The notes below the pieces were generated by a model that was not told the DNA's origin, did not search any database, and worked only from the letters and a program-made list of their open reading frames with translations. From Labyrinthula sp. Ha (lineage: Eukaryota > Sar > Bigyra > Labyrinthulida > Labyrinthulaceae): a stretch of 64,000 nucleotides of DNA. The stretch covers positions 806,001 through 870,000 of the forward strand of contig JAALGZ010000007.1 of the NCBI GenBank assembly GCA_015227615.1, given 5' to 3'. The translations under genes were made by a program, and so were the position numbers. Shown in pieces: positions 12,435 to 23,584 of this stretch. Positions within the stretch are counted from its first letter, which is position 1. Every line of letters starts with the position of its first letter.

Positions 12435-15259
12435 CTACTGCAGATGTTTCCCCATTTTTTTAGAGTTCCATCTTTGAGCAATTTGAACGACCCTTTCTTT
12501 GAGTTTTTTTTGTTGTGCGAGTAACTTAGGCGCCCTCTGAAGTATAGGCTCACAAGAATCCAAAAATCTTAGCTGGCTTTCTGTACTTCTGTCTCGATGC
12601 TCATTCTCTATCTTGATTAAACCTCTTAGTTGAAGTACATTATCCTGGAGTATGGAGATCCGCTCTAATTGCTCGGTTGATCCAGCGCTTGATAGACTCC
12701 CATTTTCCTCTAGATGTAGGTTGCTAATTCCTCTATATGTTTTAAGCCTGTCGTTTGAGCCAAGCTTGCCACTTTGTCTTTCCTGCGAAGCCTTAAAATA
12801 ATTAATGCCAACAAATTGAACATCACCTAAATTAATGTCGACTGGATTACCAAATTCATCGCCAATCTTACACACAACAACCCGATGGATTTGAAATGCA
12901 GTCAGGTTAATTACGATGTCACTGTGTCGTTGAGAAAAAGATTGTGAAGGAAAGTGGTGAAGGGCGACTCTGTGTTTTTTTTTTCGAGATGCATTTTCTG
13001 GTAATAAGAAACTATAAATTAACTCTGCAACATCTTTTCTTTCCGTAGCAAACTCATCATCATCAGACTGCTTAGATTCAGTCATGTCCAGAACAAGCCG
13101 GCTGATTGGTAATACGTTCGAATAAAGCTTTCCTTTTGAGTCCTTTTTAACCGGAAAACTTCTTTCGAAAAGAGGCGACAAGAAATATTTTCGACACCAC
13201 TCGTACTGACATCCACATACTTCATCCAAATAATATTTCTCTTCTGAAGTTTCCTTGATTCTAGTAACTAGCTCTTTACTTTTTCCAGGGTTAATTGGTT
13301 TCTGAACTTGTTTTTGACCAGTTACAGAACCCTCACTCTTACCATTCTTCGACTGTTTGTCCACCTTCTCTGCTGCTTGTGCGGTCTTCGAGGTGCTGAT
13401 ATTTCTTGCTACAGTTTTTTGCTTAGAAATTTTCGGTTTGCGTTTGAGCTTGCTGAGTTCTGTTTGAGTAGCATTCTCCACCGTACTGCGAACACTCTTT
13501 ACACCGTTGAACGCATTTTTCATGAAAATGTCTTGAGACTTAGCCTCAGGTTGAGAAATGTCGTTATGTGGTAATAGTCCCCTCAAGAGCAAAGGCAAAT
13601 GTTTGGCAGGCTTTTTTTTAAGTCCAGTTGCTCCACGCATTTTTTCCTGCTCCAACTTGTCATCTGGGAATGGTAGGACATCTGTTGCGGGTGAGTTTTT
13701 TTGCTTGGTACATTTTCTTGTATCTGGAGAGGCAACGGCTGATCCCGGGCTCGAAGTGTTTGGGACAGTCGTACTATTTCCAGTTGCAGATGCTGAAGGT
13801 TCTGAACCTTTACCCTTCCCTAGTTTCTCAGGTGTTGCTGTATTTCTTACTTCCTCGCCAAACATGCTTTGGAAGGGTTTATCTTTAGCTCGCATTCTTT
13901 TTAGAGGTCGCTGAGAAACTATCTTGGGCTTACCCTCTTCCGGTGTTATCGATAAGTCTATAATTTCTTTATCCGTGGTGCTTGCACTACTCGCGGGGGA
14001 TCCATTCTGTTTTGTGTTGGAAGAAGACGACAGGGCTAGAGATTTATTTTTTTTCATCTTCTTTTCTGCTATAAAATCTTGCATTTCCAACGATGAATCC
14101 TTCCTCATTTGTTTAGGTGGACTTTCTGTCAAGTCTCCACCGAGCTGTAATTTAATGCTTTTTTCAACTGTTTTTCCATATGCATTCTCCCCAGAGTTTG
14201 GGGTTTCGTTTTCCTTCTTATTTTCCTTAATATGTCCATCCCAATGTTTCCTCTTATCCCCTTTACTAGTTCTTAGTGAGTTCTCCTTTAGAGAGATTTC
14301 GCAGTTTTCGGTAGATTTGCGCATATTAGCTAAGGAACTTGGTTGTGAATCTGCAATACAAATCTCGGAACTCTTGTTTGTAGTATCATTAGAAACATTT
14401 TTTGACTTATCGGCCGAGTATTTTAGCAAAGGCTTGGCATCTTCTACCATTGAATCAGAAACAACTTGTAAAGCACTATGGTTCTTTTTAGCAGTTGGAC
14501 TTCTTCCTCGAAGGTTTTCTGACGAGCTTAGTCTTTTAAATGCTCGTTGTTTTGATTTCAGTTGTTCTACTAAGCTAGTTTTTATTGATGTTGAAGTTTT
14601 GCTGCCGTTTTTATCAACAAATTCCTTGCGTCTAAATCCATTTGCTGAACCCAAACTATGTTGCCGCTGAAAAGAGGGATTTATTACAGGGGTTTCTAGT
14701 TGTGGAGACGAAGACAGCACTTGATATTTTGTTTTTCTGGGTTCCAGCTTTTCACCCAGACGCTTCATGGGTGTTAGAGTTTTTTGTTTTCTGGATGTTG
14801 AAATGCTACTTACCTTTGTTCTTCCTGAAGCTGCTGGCCTAGAAAAATGAAAAAAAAAGCAGAGTTACTTGAGAGATGATGATGTTTTCTTGCTGTATTT
14901 TGGTGGTATGTTTGACCTCATTGCACTAGAGTCCAAGGAAAATTCTTTCTTTCTTTCAGTGTGCTGTCTGTCTCGCCGTTTTTTTTCATGTTTAACAGCT
15001 CTCTTTGATTCTTCAACCCTAATGATGAAAATAGTAAAATTAATTACCATAGTTTTCTATGTTTTCTGAAAATGTTAAATAGTGTCATTTTCTCCCGCTT
15101 GATGCACCTATCTTCGCCATTCTCTTGAGCTACTTTCTCGATTGCAGCGATGGCCGGATTCCAAAAGGATCCTCGAACCCTTTCTGATTTAGTTTCTCTT
15201 AATTCATTAATTATTAATCGCCGAAATTCTTTAAATTCATCAGGTGTCAAGCTACTCAT
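12435..15259 (-). CDS. Large basic low-complexity protein, unknown function, three exons
   Basis: I do not recognise this protein. Exons read 15259-15048, 15018-14869 and 14838-12435, joined across introns of 29 and 30 nt (GTAATT...TTAG and GTAACT...CTAG); the joins keep one frame and give 921 residues. The N-terminus (MSSLTPDEF...) is helical and charged, followed by a run of basic residues. The middle 450 residues are Ser/Lys/Thr-rich and probably disordered. The last 250 are more ordered, with VCGCQYEWCRKYF and a beta-like block (IHRVVVCKIGDEFGNP), then a C-terminal coiled-coil-like tail. Composition suggests a nuclear protein. The start is chosen because it opens the first exon just downstream of an AT-rich leader. 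Gene structure is better supported than any function. Confidence 0.8.
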
Positions 15260-18200
15260 CTTATTTCAAAATTGGGGTGTTTTTATTTATTCAATCCAAA
15301 ATAGAACTTTGATCAGCCGTTGAGAATATCAAAACTCGTCTTTTCACTGGTAACACAATATTGAGATAAAAATCCTTGTGCAACTGTAGGGAATAAGTTT
15401 TTACTAACCTGGTCTGTTCAAGGCTACTAGATATGATTGGATAGTTTAATTTCACAAAATATCCATCACACAATGTAAAAAAACTAAAAAAAGCATAGTC
15501 AAAACCATGAAATAAACCAAAACACTGATGAAAGAATAATTGGCGGGGAGAAACGTAACCCGGTGAAGTAAGTAGATGATAAATATATAGCTAAACTTGG
15601 GTTTTCTTCTTTTATCTCTAACTTTTATTAATTCCTGCTTAGGTATAGATCACTTGAAGAAAAGACTGGGAAGTCTTATGAGGCATATCAACTTCGGTGG
15701 CACTAACTGAAATGCCTGCTACATCAAAATATTATATTATCCTTAACTCCCATTATCTGACTTCAGAGAAATTGATTATAACATAGGTTTGGTGTAGATT
15801 TGCACCCAATGTATTCCATTAACTTCATCTATAATGTTTTACTTTCCACAGTCAAGAACAAACTTTGTGGTTAATCCATATCTTCATCTTCATATAGGCG
15901 CAGAGTAAGTTATTCCTCATTAACACCTTGTGTTCTTAGAACCAAAGCTATTATGTATTTTTGCATCTGAAATTTTCTGGAAGCTATTTTGCTCAGAGTA
16001 AGATATTCCAGGTCACATTGCAAATCACAGCAAACGTTACATATGGTGTAAATCCTTGGCACAAGGTCATTGACATAATCTAAAATAATTCTTTATTCCT
16101 AAAATGATCTACGCTAGTGCTCAAGGCTATGCATTGAAGTTTTGTTTTATTGTCATATGCGTAAATAAGTTTTCTTATATTCTAGGTTATAAAGACCACG
16201 ACTGAGGGACACCAAACTGAACAAGGGGAATAAAATAAGCGCGCTTCTTTAAAACCAGATTCGATGCTGAGTGAGTCTTCACAACAATACAAGCATTGCA
16301 CTTTTTGAAACCATATTAAGAATATGAAGATGTATGGGTACATTTAATTGTATTTACTTATTAGCAAGACGACAGATTTTCACACTCACCCTTCTGGAGA
16401 TAATTATAAGCAAGTTTGCATCTAATAAATGATATTTTCTCGCATTAAGACGCTAATTAACATATTGCAACTAGGCTCTATGTGGGCCAATTCATTCAAG
16501 AACATATCGATTAAGATAAATCTTATGTTTTGGAATCGACCTCATATCTTCATGAAGAGTTGTACGAATCTGTTTACGTAATAAACCTGCATTTTTTTGT
16601 GGAAGTTAGTAGAATGCTTTGAGAAGTGAATTATCTACGTCCATAAAGAGGTTCAACAAAACTTTCTAAGCCATGAAAATAATATCTTTCTATTAAATGG
16701 AATCTCCAAAAGCTGATGCAATATATATGTACATATAGATGTGTTTCTTAATCCATGCAACGAGAAGTTGGAATAACTAAACTGGAAACCAATAGTCGAT
16801 GAGTGTCCTAGGTCATCCGAAATAGAGCCATAAAGCTATATGTCTCTGTTCAGGAGGACAGATGACAGCATAGATAATTTTTGTTATATGTGAGATCTCT
16901 TAAATTTGGTTTTATTATGTATTAAAATGAATTATTAATGGAGTGGAAATTGTCCTTTTGTAATCTATCTATGTGGCCTAAAGGGGTGACCTCTTCATAT
17001 AGTATTTGTGCACAAGGAAAAGTCAGCTCTGAATAGAAGAGCTTCGTGAGAAACTCATGTTCAAGAATTGAATATAATTTAGATCAGAAGGATCTTTTTC
17101 GATAAGAAATTTTAATTTTAAGAGAATCAGTACCCTTTGGGATAGGATTTGAATGGATCTGGATCTTTGCTACATACCTTATATTGTTACAACGCGTGTA
17201 ATGAAGAGATTTGATCTCTAAGGGGACTTGACCGCAATATTATGCTGTAGCCATGTCTAGAACAATTCTTTCATTTTTTATCAAACTTTGTTTTCTGCTA
17301 TATTTGAAGCAAAACAGCAGAAACCTAATTTCGAGAGTTTTTGAGAACTGCAAATATACCAGTGGGAAATCTCTAAGCAACTATTTCGGACAAATTGTAC
17401 TGATTTTCTAGCAGGTATTAAGCGAGTCTTACTGCTAATATTAATTTTAGGAACTCTCGATCTAAGCTCAATGTCTAATGTAGAACTAACCTGGATAAAA
17501 GATCTAGTCCCATGATATATTTTCTTTGATTAAAAAGATAAAGAAAAGCTGGTAGGCTCAGGCCATATACTTCTACAAAGTTGAAAGGATAAACAAAGAA
17601 CGAGATATTTTACGCTAGAGGGAAACAAAAATAGCAAAAGCAAAATTACATTATTTCCCATCCCTATGGAATTAAAGTATGGTTGCTGAAATTAATCCGA
17701 GAACATTTTCAACTTATCTCCTAGTATTGATTTCTCCTGCACAGGATCTTATAGCACTGCAAATTATTGACTGATGTTGCTACATCAATTGTTATGGAAA
17801 GTGTTTTACCTGTACAAACATCTCATACATGTGGTACTAGAGCTCAAATCAAGAATGCTACAAAAAGTTCACATACCCCATAGCTTCAGCTATGCCGTAA
17901 TTAAGGCAGTAATGCTTATATCATACTAAATGTTCTAATCTATTGAAGCAGTAAGCACTCCTTACTTATTTTGTGGTATGTTACATAGGAAAATTTTTGT
18001 TATTAATCAGTCCTGCCTAAATAATTCATGATCATGTGTGGATAAATAAGACTTGTTTATTTCTAAAAAATTTCTTTAATTTCTTTCATACTTAGTTTAA
18101 AAACTCTAAGCACCACTATCTGGAAAATAATTTTGTTAAATCGTTTTGCTCACACCAATTTCGTCGATACTACTGTAGCGTTTAAGTAATTCTTAAATTA

Positions 18201-18971
18201 GCGTATAACACGTCGGAGTACCAATTAGGAACGTAAGCGGTTATTGAGAAATGCAAACATATTTTATCATCACACCTTCTGCAAGGTTGAAATTTCATTT
18301 GTATATAGTAGTACTTTGTTTGGAGCAGTTATGAAGAACAGCCTCTTAATAATTTTAAGAGATATATATTCCTACCTGGTTAACAAATTCTATAAAAATA
18401 TTCTTCGTGGCTCTAAACACTGGAAATACTATCATTCAAGGAAGTAAAACTGATGCAGCTTCCATATCATATCAAGTCACTGTATACTTTCCTGAAACAT
18501 TTCTTCTTTTTGATTTGTTAGGTTTATGGTTAATAAATGAAGTAAGCATCATGATGAGGTCACATTTCAGAAAGAAGTTGTCCAAAACGTATTAGCTGTT
18601 GTGATTAACATAATTCAGCTTAGAACCCATGCTAGAAAAAAACTGCCTCTTCTTAGGCTGCTGGATCTACAGATCATTTCTAAGAAGTGGAACTCTCTCA
18701 AAACGTAGTATAGAAGAGACATTCAGGAAAGCAACATCTCATGTCCAAAGATAGAGCCACAACTTCATGTTTGTCAGTTTCTAGTTTCACTTGTAAAATG
18801 CTTCTTAATGCTGTTTATTGCATGGCTTCTCGCGACGGAATGTTAACTTAATTTTCACAGTTGAATCAGGTTCCTACTATTTTAGTTATTTTTTGCGATT
18901 ATCTCTAGGCGATTTCGCGCTAGATTGTGCAACTTTGGTTGTACTTTTCGTGAAGGGTCTAGAAAAAATTA
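15260..18971. other. Intergenic desert
   Basis: About 3.7 kb of AT-rich sequence with no open frame longer than about 70 codons that looks coding. I see no transposon ends, tRNA-like sequence or tandem repeat. Confidence 0.55.
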
Positions 18972-19226
18972 ATGAAGTCTCAAATCACAGGTCAAGACAG
19001 AGAGAAATCTTCACTACATTCCAAACTTGATTCTCTTCAAAATAATGTATATCAATTTAGAGTACAGCAGTTAATAACTTTGAATGTTAACGAGAGCAAT
19101 AATTCAAAGAAAGAGGTGACAAGGAGTCTTGGACTCCCACCTGTGACAAAATTTGTGGGTACCTCAACACTTGATCTTTTTCAACCTGTCATGAGAATAT
19201 TTGCATCATCTTTTTTGTGCGAATAG
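18972..19226 (+). CDS. Possible small ORF upstream of SEC16
   Basis: An 84-codon frame, polar at the start and ending in SLGLPPVTKFVGTSTLDLF..., with composition more like coding sequence than its surroundings. It lies about 150 nt before the SEC16 start on the same strand. It could be a small gene, a 5' exon of SEC16 that I cannot connect, or chance. No domain recognised. Confidence 0.2.
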   Translation: MKSQITGQDREKSSLHSKLDSLQNNVYQFRVQQLITLNVNESNNSKKEVTRSLGLPPVTKFVGTSTLDLFQPVMRIFASSFLCE

Positions 19227-19374
19227 ATTCCTAATCTTCTCTTGAAAACACACTTAAAACTCGTCTCTGCGATAAAGAGCTGTGTCAAGAACTTTGTTGT
19301 GTTCAATAGTTCTTCTTGTATTCATTTAATTGGTTTAAGAGAATGACTTTGGCCAATAGTTTTAGACTATCAAA

Positions 19375-21594
19375 ATGGAGTTTGAAGAGACAAATGATAC
19401 AGAAGATCTCTTAGCTTTCCCAGAATTATTTAAAGGCATTCCAGATTATTTCAATAACTGCATAAAGCTCGAACAGTTTGTATTTGCAAAAATTAATAAA
19501 ATTCGGCTTCTGAAGAAGCATTCTTTTTATACTTCAGAATGTTTACTCTGGTTCGTTTTGCTTCAATTCTATAAATTCAAAGGCAAACACTTTTCAAGGC
19601 GCTTTCGCTCACTTCTTGCAAAAACTGTTTACTCTGGAGTTCTTACATTCTCGATAAAGAGCGCATCAACATCTCAAAGCGAAGTGAAGAAAATAGCTCT
19701 ATTTTCTAATCTAGCCACCTGTCAGTCAAAGCAACAACAAAAACGAGAGGAGAAGCATGGTGCTTCAGCTGCAGTTGTTTCTGAAGTTGAGCAAATGATA
19801 ATAAGAAATGACATGAAAGGTGCCATTGCTGGTTGTCTAAAATATGACCTTTGGGGGTTGGCTTTCATAATTGCTCATCAACTTTCTTCTTCCGTTGTTA
19901 AATCCTTAATAAAAGAATACACAGAAAAAAGCATGGAACAAGATAATATTATTTCAAAAATATCAAATATTTCAGCAAATAATTTTGAGCCGCTCTTCCG
20001 CACTGCAAATTCTGAAATTTTTACCCGCCAAAGTATAGTGGCTCTGTTGCTCTCATCTTCAACTTCCTGGTTCAAAGTTTTGGCTAAATTGGGAGAAAAA
20101 GTTGAACTAGCAGCTAACAATATCTTTTTGGCTCATGTCTGTTTTGTTTTGTCCAGTGTACCATTTAATACTTCTACTAGACGATCATTCCTTCTGCTTG
20201 GGGAAAGCAACCAGTCTAGAGCATCTTTTTTTGAAGTAAGTGCTGATATTGAAGCTGTGTTGAGAACCGAAATTTATATTCAAGGTTGCATTTTGGGATC
20301 TAAATCGAAGCAGGATCAAATCGAAAACTCATCTGATTTTTCTCATGGCTTTAGTGATGGTGGTGTTTCTAGAATGTCGAATTCTTTTAATTCTATCGAA
20401 GGCCAATTAGCCCATACCCAAAAAATGACAATGAGGAATAGGATGGAGACAAGGATACAAAGAGAGAAAGCAAAGCGGAGGACCTTTCTGTTATACCAGT
20501 TCAACAGGTTCTCGCTCGTTAGAAGACTGTTAGAAATTGGAACAGAAGATCAAGCTTTGCGGTATGTGTTGAGCTGTGTCCATCAAAGCATGGACATAGA
20601 CTCATCATTGTTTGATAATGTTGAATACAGTAGCGCTGATTTTAGATCCAATCTCCTTGACCAGATCACTGCAATTGAACAATTATTCTCCCCTGAAAAA
20701 CTCTCGGAATTGAAAAAACATCAAGATTTTCAGAAATTAAGGAAAATATTAACTGGAACTGATACTAGCCCCAGTAGGGAAAGGAGCCCAAACTACATGA
20801 CCAAAGCCGGATCTCCACTTAGGTTAAACCACTTTTCATCTACCGATCAAAATCCACCTAAGAGCACTAGCCCTGGGTTTATAGCTGAGCCAAAGGTAGG
20901 TGTCGTACCTGCGAAACCTCTCCCCAATCTTGACTTCGACAGTGTTGCAACCCAAAATCCTGAATTTAAATCAGAAAAGGTTTCACAAATCCCTCAGCCC
21001 GAGTCTACCCCTAAAAATACTGTGGAAAATCAACCAAATGGAAAATCTGAGTTCGTAGCCACCCCCTTTGCGATGAACAAAGTAACTAAGAAGACTCGGA
21101 AACCAGTTACACGAAGGCGTCGTAGCTTCAGCAAACAGGGTCGAAAGTACAACTCGTTGAATGGACCTATAGACCCCGTTTTTACCAAATCAACTCCAGC
21201 AATGCCACCTGCACCAGTTCCCAAGCAACACTCTTTTACTGAGGGGCAAACTAATCCTAGACCTGCGCCGAAAGCTGACACAGCCAAGGCTAATCCAAAA
21301 GCTAAACTTCCTGCCGATAGTTTCCTTAGTCGATTCAAGAATAAAATACTACACAGCATGGTACCTGTATCAGAAAATGCTGTCAAAGTTAGCGAAGGGC
21401 TGGGGAAAGATTTGGACGCGTATTATGACGACACCTTAAAACGCTGGGTTTTCCCCGGAGAAGAATCAAGGGAGCAGAATGAGCCACAAAATGCCGGGCC
21501 ACCAAAGGCATTGCCAACTCAACCAAAGCAAAAGAGACAAGTGAAAAGAGTTGGGGGAAGAGCTTACATAAACTCATTTGATGTTATAAAATAA
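19375..21594 (+). CDS. SEC16: Sec16-type COPII coat scaffold, intronless
   Basis: Sec16 organises endoplasmic-reticulum exit sites and scaffolds the COPII coat. The 739-residue protein shows the Sec16/Sec31 ACE1-type helical core at about residues 134-310: a short repeat leading to LKYDLWGLAFIIAHQL, then SWFKVLAKLGEKVE, FLAHVCFVLSSVPF, a leucine-rich LLLGE and RTEIY, in the same order as Sec16 proteins (W..LA..LG, AH.CY...G.PF, LLG, TE.YE). Residues 440-680 are Pro/Ser/Lys-rich. The C-terminus carries YYDDTLKRWVFPGEE (residue 683 on), the short motif that ends many Sec16 proteins. The long N-terminal region present in yeast and animal Sec16 is missing, so this is a minimal version or the start lies further upstream. 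It ends 26 nt from the stop of the convergent PH-domain gene. Confidence 0.85.
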   Translation: MEFEETNDTEDLLAFPELFKGIPDYFNNCIKLEQFVFAKINKIRLLKKHSFYTSECLLWFVLLQFYKFKGKHFSRRFRSLLAKTVYSGVLTFSIKSASTSQSEVKKIALFSNLATCQSKQQQKREEKHGASAAVVSEVEQMIIRNDMKGAIAGCLKYDLWGLAFIIAHQLSSSVVKSLIKEYTEKSMEQDNIISKISNISANNFEPLFRTANSEIFTRQSIVALLLSSSTSWFKVLAKLGEKVELAANNIFLAHVCFVLSSVPFNTSTRRSFLLLGESNQSRASFFEVSADIEAVLRTEIYIQGCILGSKSKQDQIENSSDFSHGFSDGGVSRMSNSFNSIEGQLAHTQKMTMRNRMETRIQREKAKRRTFLLYQFNRFSLVRRLLEIGTEDQALRYVLSCVHQSMDIDSSLFDNVEYSSADFRSNLLDQITAIEQLFSPEKLSELKKHQDFQKLRKILTGTDTSPSRERSPNYMTKAGSPLRLNHFSSTDQNPPKSTSPGFIAEPKVGVVPAKPLPNLDFDSVATQNPEFKSEKVSQIPQPESTPKNTVENQPNGKSEFVATPFAMNKVTKKTRKPVTRRRRSFSKQGRKYNSLNGPIDPVFTKSTPAMPPAPVPKQHSFTEGQTNPRPAPKADTAKANPKAKLPADSFLSRFKNKILHSMVPVSENAVKVSEGLGKDLDAYYDDTLKRWVFPGEESREQNEPQNAGPPKALPTQPKQKRQVKRVGGRAYINSFDVIK

Positions 21595-21620
21595 AGACAG
21601 CACCTGAAGTTAATAGAAGA

Positions 21621-23584
21621 CTATACACCATTTGGATCACCAACGAACTCTTCAGTACTCTTATAGCTTTCCGTAAAGTCATCATAATCATATTGTAAGT
21701 TATTTCCCGTAGCATCCTTAAAAGAAAACAGGTTATCAACAGAAGGCTCTCTAATTGTTTGAGGCTTGGGTGCTTTGGACTAGAGGTAAACTAATAAAAA
21801 AAAATACTTTATGCAATGAATGCTCTTTGGGCTGCTTCTTCAATGCTGGTTTAGCACCCTCATTTGGAGATGCATGTTGCAAAGCGCGAAAAGCTATGAA
21901 TAAGAAACAAAGTGCAGTTTACCTTCTTGAGCGATCATTTCAGATCTTCCAACCTCTTCCTGATCCTTTTGGATTTCAACAGTCAATCTCTTAGATGCAA
22001 AGACAAGTCTATCTAACTCTTCACTATCCTCTTCTCCAACTTGATTTAATACTTTTTCTTCTTCCTCGGAAAGTTCAATCAACTTATTCTCCTTTTCTCT
22101 TACTTCAGCTGCTAAATCAGAAGCTAAAAATAAACTAACCTAACTTTAATACCTTTTTTCTTATGTTTCTTAAACATTTCTTCCAGCCTTAACTTCGCAT
22201 ATCGCTCCCAAACAACATCTTTCTCTTCCTTCAATACACTTAGCACTTCTTTTGCAACGAAACTTCTAACAAGTTTCACATTTAAATTCTCTATTTCATC
22301 CTGAAGTTTAATCTTAGCACTTGATGCTTTAGCTAGTTCTTCCTCCTGTTGCCTCTCATATTCCTTAGCGGTTACTCTTTGCTTCCTAATCTCTTTAACC
22401 TTCGCTGTGTTTCCTTCCCGACGAGCTTGCATTTCGGCTTTGCGATGGAAATCACCTTGAGCGGTAACAAACACTAAAGCATTTTGGATAGAGTCCACAT
22501 TCTCAGATTCTTTCTTCAGTTTTTCACCTAATAACTCTTTTTCTTGTTCCATTGTTTCCATTTCAGCAGTACTAATGACGTAAATTCCATACAAACCACT
22601 TATAAAGTTACTAAGAGCTTCCTCGTCTGTTTCTAGAGGAACTTCTTCACCAACTTCAAGTAAAGGAGGTTGCTCTGCAACAGTACTCTTCCCCGATACC
22701 ATTTCTTCCGGCATATACTGAATTCTTACTTTTCTAGGGGCTTTTTTCTCATTGCCAGTATTTTTCTCTTTTATCGTTCTCAAAGTCTTTGACCTTGATA
22801 AATGAGAAAATTGCGTAGAGCCCCGATTTCGTTGCCCAACTCTCCAGGTACCATAACGCTGAGAAGCATACGATCCGCGTTGGGTAAAATTTACTAAACT
22901 TTCCTTGTAGTTGCTAATTCTTCTACTAATTGCTTCGTCTTCATCCACGTCGTTAATTTTAGGCTTGGATGTCATAAGTACTGGGGCATTAACAAGCTGA
23001 GCTTCATCTCTAAGCCTATCTATAGCAGAAGAAATAACAGTTTTCCAGTAATGCTCTACATTAGCTGTATCAGCAGCAAGAAATAAAGTGGTTTTTCCAT
23101 TAGAGAGCTTGAATGTGTGCTCCATTGCAGTGGCGTGATTAATCCAATCACTAATTTCACATTCTGGAGTAAGTATAAACTGTCCAATAATAGTTTTAGA
23201 CTTTTGTTTTTTCTTCCAGTTTATTTTTGCTCTATAAACTGTAAAATATAACTTTCGGAACTTCATACTTCTAAACCTGGCTTTAACTTGCAAATTCAAT
23301 CTACCTTCTATCAAAGGTTTATCAGCAAAAGACTTTTTCTTTCTTGGAACTTTGGCATGCTTAGGTTTATTAGAAGTTACTAGATTGTTGTAAACTTCTT
23401 GAGAAACAATTCCCTGCTTCACAAGCTCACCTACCTCGCGTAGTTGCTTTGTTATTTTTAGGTCGTTTCTATCAAGTGTATCCCAGGACGAGATAAAATC
23501 CTTTCCTAACTTCGCTTTCGGCTTTGGCGGTATGTCTATGGATTTCTTGCTTCTTCCTATGAATTTTATGGAATTCGGCCGCAT
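21621..23584 (-). CDS. PH-domain coiled-coil protein, four exons
   Basis: Exons 23584-22153, 22123-21923, 21893-21808 and 21779-21621 join across introns of 29, 29 and 28 nt (GTATTA...TTAG, GTAAAC...ATAG, GTATTT...CTAG), giving 625 residues in one frame. Residues 92-190 look like a pleckstrin-homology domain: EGRLNLQVKARF, FRKLYFTVYRAKINWKK, a strand-rich middle, then a final helix with the hallmark W (EHYWKTVISSAIDRL). PH domains usually bind phosphoinositides or protein partners at membranes. Residues 340-560 are a charged coiled coil. The last exon encodes an acidic tail rich in D, S and Y. No catalytic domain was seen, so the role is unknown. An upstream 66-codon frame could extend the 5' end, but no intron fits. 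Convergent with SEC16. Confidence 0.8.

Noticed and set aside
22124-22150. Alternative splice sites giving introns of 16-28 nt at the end of exon 1 of the PH-domain gene
   Set aside because: They lead to immediate stop codons; only the 29-nt intron 22152-22124 keeps the frame.
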